From: JAFLDD01 sp049314715
GTDB lineage: Bacteria; Pseudomonadota; Alphaproteobacteria; Rickettsiales; UBA3002
Assembly: GCA_049314715.1 (NCBI GenBank)
Contig: JBMOEL010000092.1
Span: 1-7,377 of the forward strand
Direction: 5' to 3'
Length of the DNA: 7,377 nucleotides
The translations under genes were made by a program, and so were the position numbers. The notes below the pieces were generated by a model, which was given only the letters and a program-made list of their open reading frames with translations, was not told where the DNA came from and did no database searches. Below, piece after piece: positions 1 to 6,555 of this stretch (the first letter of the stretch is position 1; every line of letters starts with the position of its first letter).

Positions 1-1
1 A

Positions 2-964
2 CTGCGCGCTGCAGGCATTCACGATATCACCATTGTCGGCGGCTACCACGAAGAGGCGCTGTATGGCCTCGGCTATCCCGTTATTCGCAACGCCGAATAC
101 GCCACCACCAACATGGTTGAATCGCTCATGCGCGCCCGCCATGTGCTGGATGGCGCAGCGGATGTGCTCATGTGCTACGGCGATATTGTTTACGAGCCCA
201 GCGTGCTCGATACCGTTCTGAACACGCAAGCAGACATTGCCATCACTGCCGATTTGGGGTGGGAAAAGCTCTGGTCAGCGCGCATGGAGAATTATGCGAG
301 CGATGTTGAAACCTTCAAAATGCATAACGGGCGCATCATCGAACTCGGCAAAAAGCCAAAAGATTTAAAAGAGGTCGAAGCACAATATATCGGGCTGGTG
401 AAGTTCTCGGCGGCGGCGCAATGGCGCGTCCTCGCGTTTTACGATGCGCTAGATCGCGCTGCGACTTACGACACCAAAAATTTTGATAACATGTATATGA
501 CGAGCTTCTTGCAAGGGTTGATTGACGCGGGCTTCGACGTGCGCCCCGCGTTGATTACCAATGGCTGGCTCGAGGTCGATACGCTCGAAGACCATACGCG
601 TTACGAAGCGTTGCAGCGCGAGGGCAAGCTCGCTGATATTTGCAACTTTCCATCACCACCTACACTTGAAGAGCTCTTGGAACGTCCAGTAACCTATGAT
701 GCGAGCAATCTCGACATGCTCTCGCGCAAGCTCGAAATTGTCGGCACGCTGCATAAAACGTATCAGGGCACGAAGCCTGCGGGGGATGTCGCAACGCCCG
801 AAGAAGCAGCCATGTTACTCGCACACCTACTGAAGGCGTTCGACGACACGAAAGATTATCGCTACCTCAACACGGTCATCAAGGCCTTGAGTGGCACCCT
901 CAAAAACCCCCGCCCAGCATGGCAGGCGGAACTTGAACAACTCGTAGCGCAGAGGTTGTCATGA
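2..964 (+). CDS. Nucleotidyltransferase, likely CTP:phosphoglutamine cytidylyltransferase (Cj1416-like), 5' partial
   Basis: The reading frame is open from base 2, giving 320 visible residues. The Met at 113 is internal, because conserved sequence runs upstream of it. Visible signatures of the phosphocholine/sugar-phosphate nucleotidyltransferase family (visible-residue numbering) are VGGY at 12-15, TTNMVESL at 35-42, the metal-site YGDIVY at 59-64, YIGLVKF at 129-135, and GWLEVDT at 188-194 with a second metal-binding Asp. The missing first 40 or so residues should carry the glycine-rich NTP loop and its Arg/Lys. The catalytic domain ends near residue 212. About 108 further residues look helical (LLAHLLKAFDD and similar), longer than a minimal enzyme of about 230-250 residues. 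Close linkage to a glutamine-kinase-like and a CDP-Gln-hydrolase-like gene suggests it transfers CMP from CTP to phosphoglutamine, like Cj1416. It could instead activate a sugar phosphate or phosphocholine. Family confidence is high, substrate moderate. Its stop overlaps the next start (ATGA). Confidence 0.85.
   Translation: MRAAGIHDITIVGGYHEEALYGLGYPVIRNAEYATTNMVESLMRARHVLDGAADVLMCYGDIVYEPSVLDTVLNTQADIAITADLGWEKLWSARMENYASDVETFKMHNGRIIELGKKPKDLKEVEAQYIGLVKFSAAAQWRVLAFYDALDRAATYDTKNFDNMYMTSFLQGLIDAGFDVRPALITNGWLEVDTLEDHTRYEALQREGKLADICNFPSPPTLEELLERPVTYDASNLDMLSRKLEIVGTLHKTYQGTKPAGDVATPEEAAMLLAHLLKAFDDTKDYRYLNTVIKALSGTLKNPRPAWQAELEQLVAQRLS
951..955 (+). promoter_or_regulatory. Ribosome binding site for the formyltransferase-like gene
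   Basis: AGAGG lies 5 bases before the ATG at 961, inside the last codons of the preceding gene. It supports initiation at the ATGA overlap and hence translational coupling. Confidence 0.6.
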
Positions 965-1776
965 GAAGCATCAACCTCACCGTGATAGCTGATAGAAGCT
1001 GCAGCACCTCGCGCACCTACCTCGAGTATCTGCGTACCGCAGGTCTTAAGCCCAAGCAACTATGGTTGGTAGATTTTGGCGCATGTTCGCTGCTCGCCCG
1101 CCTGAAGCCCATGAAGCGTACGATGCCCGCACCGTTTATGTCAGAAAATGCGGCGTATCGCGATCTGTGCCTGAATATCCAGCGCGATGCGGGCGTTACA
1201 CCCATCGACTATTTCGCGCAGTGGGAACCGCAAGAATATGCCGAGGAAGTTACCTATTTCCGCGCCCGCGATTTTGACGATGCCTCGCTGCAAGCGCGCA
1301 TGAAAAAACAGACCGACACAGCGTTTTTATATACCAACGGTGGCATTGTACCCGCAGCGATATTGAATGCAGCTGGTGTGCGCGTATTGCATATTCACCC
1401 AGGTATCGTGCCCGACGTGCGCGGGTCGGATTGTTTGCTGTGGTCGGTCAAACTGCGCAACAAAATCGGCGTGAGTTGTTTTTACATGAGCGCAGGAATT
1501 GATGAGGGCGATTTGATTGCCCAGCATGAGTGGGACATTCCCAAACTACCATCGCTCGCCACCACGCTAAATCCGCGTGATGAGGATATGGGCTACCGCG
1601 CTTTGTTATACGCGCTCGACCCGCATTACCGCGCGCAACTACTTATCAAGGCGATTGGCGACGCGACGGATTTGCGCAACCTGCCCTCGCGCCCGCAACC
1701 CAAGGCGTCCCGCCCTGCCTATTTATGGATGCACCCCAGATTACGCCTGAAATTCATGCGCGAGGCGTTTATATGA
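961..1776 (+). CDS. Formyltransferase-fold protein with altered active site
   Basis: This 271-residue cytosolic protein resembles the folate-dependent formyltransferase family (PurN, Fmt, sugar N-formyltransferases). The core runs from about residue 118 to 190: FLYTNGGIVPAAIL at 122-135, LHIHPGIVPDVRG at 143-155, then GIDEGDLI at 179-186. Against the family Asn-X-His-Pro motif and downstream Asp, His146 and Asp181 are retained but the Asn position is His144. The first 110 residues and the basic C-terminal tail after about 225 do not match Fmt or PurN as I know them. The start at 961 has an AGAGG five bases upstream and overlaps the previous stop; the stop overlaps the next start. The family would transfer a formyl group from 10-formyltetrahydrofolate to an amine. 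The acceptor here is unknown; an amino-sugar nucleotide is the usual choice in glycan loci. Its place inside a phosphoramidate-type gene set suggests a job in the same modification, but that is inference. The Asn-to-His change leaves formyl transfer unproven. Confidence 0.75.
   Translation: MRSINLTVIADRSCSTSRTYLEYLRTAGLKPKQLWLVDFGACSLLARLKPMKRTMPAPFMSENAAYRDLCLNIQRDAGVTPIDYFAQWEPQEYAEEVTYFRARDFDDASLQARMKKQTDTAFLYTNGGIVPAAILNAAGVRVLHIHPGIVPDVRGSDCLLWSVKLRNKIGVSCFYMSAGIDEGDLIAQHEWDIPKLPSLATTLNPRDEDMGYRALLYALDPHYRAQLLIKAIGDATDLRNLPSRPQPKASRPAYLWMHPRLRLKFMREAFI
1762..1765 (+). promoter_or_regulatory. Ribosome binding site deciding the start of the fusion kinase
   Basis: GAGG sits 7 bases before the ATG at 1773. 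The alternative in-frame ATG at 1725 would add 16 residues (beginning MDAPQ) before the hydrophobic strand that opens the nucleotidyltransferase fold, and would overlap the upstream gene by about 50 bases. The 1773 start gives the ATGA overlap seen at other junctions in this operon. Confidence 0.55.
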
Positions 1777-4697
1777 CCGCCCATGTCATTATCCTTGGTG
1801 CCGGTGCACCGCCCGACGATAACCAGCCCTTTGGTTTACAGCGCGTCACGCTCGACCGCCGTGTGCTGGATTGGCAGCTCGACGCATTTGCACCGCTTAA
1901 TGCTGATATTCATTTCGTCGGTGGTTACGACATGGAATTGGTGCAGCAACATTTCCCCAAGCTGACGTATCACCACAACACCAACTGGCGCGAAACGGGT
2001 GCGGTTGCCTCGCTCGCCATGGCGCTTAATGGCTTTGCACCCAAGGGCGATGTCTATATTGCCTATTCCGACATTCTCATTCGCCCTGCCCTGGTAGAGG
2101 CGTTGGCCGCTGTTGAGGCGCAATGTGTCGTTGCATACGATGCGTTGGGTGTGCAGCAATCGCGCCCACCAGAGATGATTGGCGATAAGGAATTTGTAGG
2201 TCTGGTACGCGTACCCTTTGCGCTGCTTGATACATTTAAACAGCACAGCATTGAGACAGCGAAAGCATCGCCACGCGCACATCTTTCGAAGTTATTTGTA
2301 CAGGTAGAACACCAGTTGCTTGATGCGCATGACCAATGGGCGCATGTGGAATATGGTCGTTCAGTCGCTAAATTCGTGATGGGCAGTAAGGCAACGACAC
2401 TTGAGCGTTTACAATCACGCCTCACGCAATCGAACATTCTGCCGCTATTCTATTTCGCACGTAAGCAATACCAGCAAAAGCCGCAGCAGATCACCGCAGC
2501 AATCTTGCAGCAATTTGCAGGTACGCAACATCTCGTCGTGCGCTCCAGCGCGACGGACGAAGACGGTTTCACCAAAGCCAATGCAGGTCGCTATCATTCG
2601 GAATTAAATGTTGCGCCTAATACTGACGCACTTCGCAAAGCGATTGAGAAGGTATTTGCTTCTTACTCGGGCGATGATGCGGCGGATGAAGTATTAGTGC
2701 AGCCTCAACTTTCGGACGTTGCAGCAAGCGGTGTTGTATTCACCCGCACGCTGGAAAATGGCGCGCCATATTACGTTATCAATTACGCACTGGGTGGCGA
2801 CACCACGGCGATTACGGCGGGTGCACAGACAAAGCACGTGAAAAAATATGTAGCGCGCTGCGCGCCTGAATCAGTGATTGCAGCGCTGCCCTCGCGTATT
2901 CAAAACATACTCCGCGCCGCGCGCGAGATTGAACAATGCGTGTGCCATGACGCACTAGATATTGAATTCGCACTGGATAGCCGCGATGCTGTCACCACCT
3001 TGCAGGTACGCCCACTGATGATTGACGATACGCACCAAGACCGTGGTGTAGATGCGCAGGTGACCGAGTCGCTGCAAGCACTGCACCAACACCTGCAAAC
3101 CTATGACACGCCGCCAGAGGGGCAGGTGGGCGCACACACCGCGTGGAGCGTGATGGCCGATTGGAACCCCGCTGAAATCGTCGGTGTGACGCCTGCGCCG
3201 CTTGCACTCGACTTGTATCGCCATATCATCACTGATGCGATATGGGCAAAGCAGCGCCATGAAGTCGGCTACCGCGATGTGCGCAACACACCACTCATCC
3301 AAAACTTTGCGGGCCATGCGTTTGTTGATGTGCGTGCCAGCCTGAATTCCTTTATTCCTGCCTCGCTCGCGGCGGAGCAGGCGAATCTATTGGTGAATGT
3401 GGCGTTGGAGCAATTGAACACTCACCGTGAATGGCACGATAAAGTGGAGTTTGAATTACTGCCAACCTGCCTCGATTTTGATTTTGCAAAATGGCAGTCG
3501 CGCTATCCAGCAATAGATGTTGCTCAGTGGCGCGACGGGTTGCGTCATGTGACACGCAACATCATCACCCGCACGGCGAGTGATGTCGTGGCCGCCGAAG
3601 CACTCGAAGCGCAATGCGCAGCATTAGAAGTGCCAAGCGACCCCTTCGGTGATTGGCTAAAACAGATTTTAAGTCACACTGCTAAAGGCGCACTGACCTT
3701 TGCGCATTTGGCGCGTGCGGGGTTTGTGGCGGCATCCTTACTTCGCGCTGCCGTGGCAAAAAATATACTCAGTGCCGAGCGTTCCGCTGCACTCATGGAA
3801 TCGATTGAAGGTGTGGGGCATATGTTCACCAACGCTGCAGCTGACGTGCGCGAAGGCCGCATGACACGTGCGGATTTCATTGCACGATTTGGCCATTTGC
3901 GCCCCGGTACCTATGACATTGCAACGCCTGCCTATCGCGCGGCGGCGGAGCGTTATCTTGACCCTGTCATCGCCTCAGCAAAAACCACCCACCCGCAGAT
4001 TTTCGTATGGACGAAGGACGAAGCCTCCGCGCTCAACGAAGCTCTCAAAACGCTGGATATTGGTTTGGATGCGGAATCCATGCTGGCATTTATTGCCAAA
4101 GCCGTTGCAGGCCGTGAATATGCTAAGTTTGTATTCACGCGACTACTTTCTGCCGCGCTCGATGCGCTTGAGGCGCAAGGCAAAGCACTTGGCATTCCTG
4201 CGAAGCGTTTGCCCGCCATGCCACTTGCCTTGTGGCTGGAGAATGCGATGGCTGAGCATATCGTCAAAGAAACACAGTCGCGTTACCGTGCCCATCGTTT
4301 GGCGGGGGCAATGATGTTGCCGTCCGTGATGATTGCGGCCGATGAAATCTATGCGTTCGAAATGCCGCCGAGCGACCCGAGCTTCATCACCACCCGCAAA
4401 GCGCGCGCCCCCTTGTGCCTGTTGAAGTTGGGCGAAGCGGCTACGCGTGAGGCAGTTGAGGGCAAAATCGTTGCCATTACGAATGCCGACCCTGGATTTG
4501 ACTATTTGTTTTCGCTCGGCATTTGTGGTCTTATCACCGCCTATGGCGGGCCTAATTCGCACATGGCGATTCGTGCCTGCGAATACGGCATTCCCGCCAT
4601 GATAGGTATCGGCGAGGAAGCGTTTGGTCATTTACCCAGTGGCGCAATGATGGAAATAGATGGCGCACAGCGCCGATGGGGAGTTGAAGGAATATAA
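1773..4697 (+). CDS. Nucleotidyltransferase-like domain fused to PEP-synthase-like kinase, likely L-glutamine kinase (Cj1418-like)
   Basis: The protein has 974 residues. Residues 1-195 form a nucleotidyltransferase-like domain that parallels the first gene of the window: FVGGY at 48-52, TGAVASL at 75-81, YSDIL at 98-102, FVGLVRV at 141-147. Its opening loop (LGAGAPPDDNQPF) lacks the usual Arg and Lys. From about 202 (MGSKATTLERL at 203-213) a PEP-synthase-type ATP-grasp domain begins, with VRSSATDED at 256-264, DIEFA at 396-400 and LQVRPL at 410-415. A linker carries MADWNPAEIVG at 461-471, GYRDV at 499-503 and HDKVEFELLPTC at 555-566. The C-terminal phosphohistidine domain has TAYGGPNSHMAIRA with the likely phosphocarrier His930. 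No TIM-barrel PEP-binding domain follows, so it is neither PEP synthase nor PPDK. Rifampin phosphotransferase and glutamine kinase share this layout. Neighbours favour glutamine kinase: ATP phosphorylates the amide nitrogen of L-glutamine, releasing AMP and phosphate. Cj1418 is shorter, at roughly 770 residues. Architecture is near certain; substrate is inferred from context. Confidence 0.8.
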   Translation: MTAHVIILGAGAPPDDNQPFGLQRVTLDRRVLDWQLDAFAPLNADIHFVGGYDMELVQQHFPKLTYHHNTNWRETGAVASLAMALNGFAPKGDVYIAYSDILIRPALVEALAAVEAQCVVAYDALGVQQSRPPEMIGDKEFVGLVRVPFALLDTFKQHSIETAKASPRAHLSKLFVQVEHQLLDAHDQWAHVEYGRSVAKFVMGSKATTLERLQSRLTQSNILPLFYFARKQYQQKPQQITAAILQQFAGTQHLVVRSSATDEDGFTKANAGRYHSELNVAPNTDALRKAIEKVFASYSGDDAADEVLVQPQLSDVAASGVVFTRTLENGAPYYVINYALGGDTTAITAGAQTKHVKKYVARCAPESVIAALPSRIQNILRAAREIEQCVCHDALDIEFALDSRDAVTTLQVRPLMIDDTHQDRGVDAQVTESLQALHQHLQTYDTPPEGQVGAHTAWSVMADWNPAEIVGVTPAPLALDLYRHIITDAIWAKQRHEVGYRDVRNTPLIQNFAGHAFVDVRASLNSFIPASLAAEQANLLVNVALEQLNTHREWHDKVEFELLPTCLDFDFAKWQSRYPAIDVAQWRDGLRHVTRNIITRTASDVVAAEALEAQCAALEVPSDPFGDWLKQILSHTAKGALTFAHLARAGFVAASLLRAAVAKNILSAERSAALMESIEGVGHMFTNAAADVREGRMTRADFIARFGHLRPGTYDIATPAYRAAAERYLDPVIASAKTTHPQIFVWTKDEASALNEALKTLDIGLDAESMLAFIAKAVAGREYAKFVFTRLLSAALDALEAQGKALGIPAKRLPAMPLALWLENAMAEHIVKETQSRYRAHRLAGAMMLPSVMIAADEIYAFEMPPSDPSFITTRKARAPLCLLKLGEAATREAVEGKIVAITNADPGFDYLFSLGICGLITAYGGPNSHMAIRACEYGIPAMIGIGEEAFGHLPSGAMMEIDGAQRRWGVEGI
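4686..4691 (+). promoter_or_regulatory. Ribosome binding site for the amidohydrolase gene
   Basis: GAAGGA lies 5 bases before the ATG at 4697 and within the last codons of the kinase gene. The stop and start share one base (TAATG), an arrangement that favours re-initiation. Confidence 0.7.
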
Positions 4698-5293
4698 TGC
4701 GTGTCGTAATTACACAGCGCGTGGATAGTGTTGAGGGTCGCAGCGAAAAGCGCGACGCGCTTGATCAAGCATGGGCGACGACATTACCACAATTACTAGG
4801 CCGCGACGTGACGATGCTGCCGCTTGCCAACTTCCCCGAACAAGCAACCGCAGCGCTGGAAGCCATGAAGCCTGAATTGCTGGTGCTAAGTGGTGGTAAT
4901 GATATTGGCGCAGCGCCCGAGCGCGACGCAACGGAAGCCGCCGTGCTGAATTACGCCAAGCAATATAAGCTACCAGTATTGGCTGTGTGTCGTGGTATGC
5001 AATTTATGCAGCATCACTTTGGCGGGGCGCTGGTGAAACTGGAAGGGCATGTCGCAACCGAACATGCTGTGCGTTCGCGTGATGGTTCTGAATTCATCGT
5101 GAATAGCTATCACCATTTTGGTATCACAACATTAGCGACTGGCTTGAAACCGTTTTATGCGCATGTAGATGGCAGCATCGAAGCCGCGAAGCATGAGACA
5201 TTGCCATGGCTTGCCATCATGTGGCACCCTGAGCGCGCTATGCCGCCCGAAGCAAATCTGTGGCTCGCGCAGCAATTGAAAGGCTGGCTATGA
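4697..5293 (+). CDS. Class I glutamine amidotransferase-type hydrolase, likely gamma-glutamyl-CDP-amidate hydrolase (Cj1417-like)
   Basis: This 198-residue cytosolic enzyme belongs to the peptidase C26/class I amidotransferase fold. The glycine-rich LVLSGGNDIG (62-71) forms the oxyanion region. The nucleophile elbow is AVCRGMQ with Cys98, NSYHHFG lies at 136-142, and MWHPE at 175-179 supplies His177 and Glu179, so the triad is complete. It stands alone, with no synthetase partner domain, and is shorter than PuuD-type gamma-glutamyl-GABA hydrolases of about 250 residues. Placed directly after a glutamine-kinase-like gene and near a cytidylyltransferase, it fits Cj1417, which cleaves CDP-L-glutamine to cytidine diphosphoramidate and L-glutamate. 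Another gamma-glutamyl amide substrate is the main alternative. Its start shares one base with the kinase stop, and its stop overlaps the transporter start (ATGA). Confidence 0.83.
   Translation: MRVVITQRVDSVEGRSEKRDALDQAWATTLPQLLGRDVTMLPLANFPEQATAALEAMKPELLVLSGGNDIGAAPERDATEAAVLNYAKQYKLPVLAVCRGMQFMQHHFGGALVKLEGHVATEHAVRSRDGSEFIVNSYHHFGITTLATGLKPFYAHVDGSIEAAKHETLPWLAIMWHPERAMPPEANLWLAQQLKGWL
5278..5283 (+). promoter_or_regulatory. Ribosome binding site deciding the start of the ABC ATPase
   Basis: GAAAGG lies 6 bases before the ATG at 5290. The in-frame ATG at 5260 would add ten residues encoded inside the hydrolase gene. The 5290 start gives a four-base ATGA overlap and begins just ahead of the first strand of the ATPase (SIITLTHVNKTY). 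Confidence 0.65.
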
Positions 5294-6552
5294 ATACTGC
5301 ACCATCCATCATCACGCTAACGCATGTGAACAAGACGTATCATCTCTATGGTAGCCCATTGGGGCAAATGCTTGGCTATCTCGGCTTGGGTAGCAAAAAT
5401 GTTCCCACCAAACATGCGTTATCGCATATCAATCTCACCATTCGTAAGGGTGAGCGTGTTGGTATTGTCGGCCATAATGGCTCGGGCAAAACCACCTTGC
5501 TGCGCACCATCACCGGCTATACGCGCCCAAGTAGCGGAACCGTTGAGGTGGTGGGTTCCACCCAAGCGCTCATGCAGCGCGGCTATGGTTTTAACGACCA
5601 TCTCAGTGGGCTCGAGAATATTCGCAATGCGATGGTGTATAACGGTCTGCCCAAAGCGGCGATGGACGCTGCTGAAAAAGACATTATTGAATTTGTTGAG
5701 CTTGGCGAATTTCTCTATCACCCCGTGAAAACCTATTCGCTGGGGATGCGCGCGCGGTTAGAGTTCGCTGCGGCAACAGCCATTCACCCGAGTGTACTGG
5801 TGATTGATGAAGTATTAGGCGCAGGCGATGGGTATTTCGTGCGCAAATGTGCTGCGCGTATGCGTCAGTTGATGCACGAAACCACATTACTGCTGGTCTC
5901 GCACTCACTCGATCAAATCAAAGAGTACTGTGAACGCGTCATATGGCTTGATGCAGGCATCATTCGCGAAGACGGGCCAACGGACACCGTGCTGGCACAT
6001 TACCGCAGCTATATGAATACGCGCACCTCCGAGCTACGTAATGAAGCGCAAGCTGCCACTCAAACCACGCTTACGCCGCAAGCATCGCTGCGCCAAAAAT
6101 TGCTGCACTCATTGGGAGTCGCGCATCAGATAGGTGCAATCCACAACTTTACTTTCCAGAACCATGAAGGCAAGGCGCTCGTCACCGAAACAGGCAAGCC
6201 GCTGGGCTTCGCTCTCGAGATTGCCGTGCCGCCTGGGGCACAGCTTCAGCCAACCATTCTTGGTGTCACCGAACATGGTGGCTGGGTATTTGAATTGATA
6301 CTAGACCAGCCACGCAGCGCAGGCCAACATGCAATTGCTGCAACGATTGCGAAATGCGAAATCGGGGTGGGTGATTATGTGTTGTTCCCTGCATTGCGCG
6401 ATCATCATGGCAACATCGTCGCACTGGGAGAGTCGCCGCTAACACTTAGCATGGCTGTTGCGAATTGGAGCGACCCACCACTCGTGCATTTTGATGCGGA
6501 CTGGCAAGCGGGCAATCAGAAGCTCACCTCTAAAATATCGGCGTGGGTATAG
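5290..6552 (+). CDS. wzt: Polysaccharide ABC exporter ATP-binding protein with C-terminal extension (Wzt-type)
   Basis: The protein has 420 residues. The nucleotide-binding domain (1-243) shows Walker A GHNGSGKT at 61-68, the signature YSLGMRAR at 149-156 in the form typical of Wzt/KpsT/TagH ATPases rather than LSGGQ, Walker B VLVIDEVLGAGD at 169-180, and the switch His205 in VSHSL. A linker follows, then a beta-rich region at about 285-405 where the Wzt-family C-terminal carbohydrate-binding domain would sit. KpsT proteins end near 220 residues, so the extension favours Wzt. With a membrane permease (Wzm, not in the window) it would export a lipid-linked polysaccharide from the cytoplasm. 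In studied Wzt proteins the C-terminal domain recognises a terminal modification on the glycan. Following phosphoramidate-type genes, it may recognise that group, which is inference. The start is supported by GAAAGG and an ATGA overlap with the hydrolase gene. Confidence 0.87.
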   Translation: MNTAPSIITLTHVNKTYHLYGSPLGQMLGYLGLGSKNVPTKHALSHINLTIRKGERVGIVGHNGSGKTTLLRTITGYTRPSSGTVEVVGSTQALMQRGYGFNDHLSGLENIRNAMVYNGLPKAAMDAAEKDIIEFVELGEFLYHPVKTYSLGMRARLEFAAATAIHPSVLVIDEVLGAGDGYFVRKCAARMRQLMHETTLLLVSHSLDQIKEYCERVIWLDAGIIREDGPTDTVLAHYRSYMNTRTSELRNEAQAATQTTLTPQASLRQKLLHSLGVAHQIGAIHNFTFQNHEGKALVTETGKPLGFALEIAVPPGAQLQPTILGVTEHGGWVFELILDQPRSAGQHAIAATIAKCEIGVGDYVLFPALRDHHGNIVALGESPLTLSMAVANWSDPPLVHFDADWQAGNQKLTSKISAWV

Positions 6553-6555
6553 AAC

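Noticed and set aside
113..964. Met at 113 as the true start of the first gene
   Set aside because: The same frame is open to the left edge and encodes conserved nucleotidyltransferase sequence (VGGY and following) before this Met, so the gene is cut by the window.
1725..1772. Upstream in-frame start for the fusion kinase
   Set aside because: It adds 16 residues that lie ahead of the domain's first strand and overlap the upstream gene. The 1773 ATG has a GAGG and the ATGA overlap typical of this operon.
961..1776. Assignment as methionyl-tRNA or GAR formyltransferase (Fmt, PurN)
   Set aside because: The catalytic Asn is replaced by His, the N- and C-terminal regions do not match, and the operon is for surface glycan work.
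1836..2282. Minus-strand open frame of 148 codons, with similar ones at 4143-4631 and 2955-3317
   Set aside because: They lie opposite strongly conserved kinase coding sequence, have no recognisable domains and look like shadows of the real frame.
3868..4314. Plus-strand open frame of 148 codons in another frame
   Set aside because: It lies wholly inside the fusion kinase gene; its Arg/Pro/Ser-rich translation looks like an out-of-frame product.
1773..4697. Assignment as PEP synthase or pyruvate phosphate dikinase
   Set aside because: The protein ends about 45 residues after the phosphohistidine, leaving no room for the PEP-binding TIM barrel both enzymes need.
5260..5289. Upstream in-frame start for the ABC ATPase
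   Set aside because: The ten extra residues are encoded within the hydrolase gene. The 5290 ATG has GAAAGG at 6 bases and an ATGA overlap.
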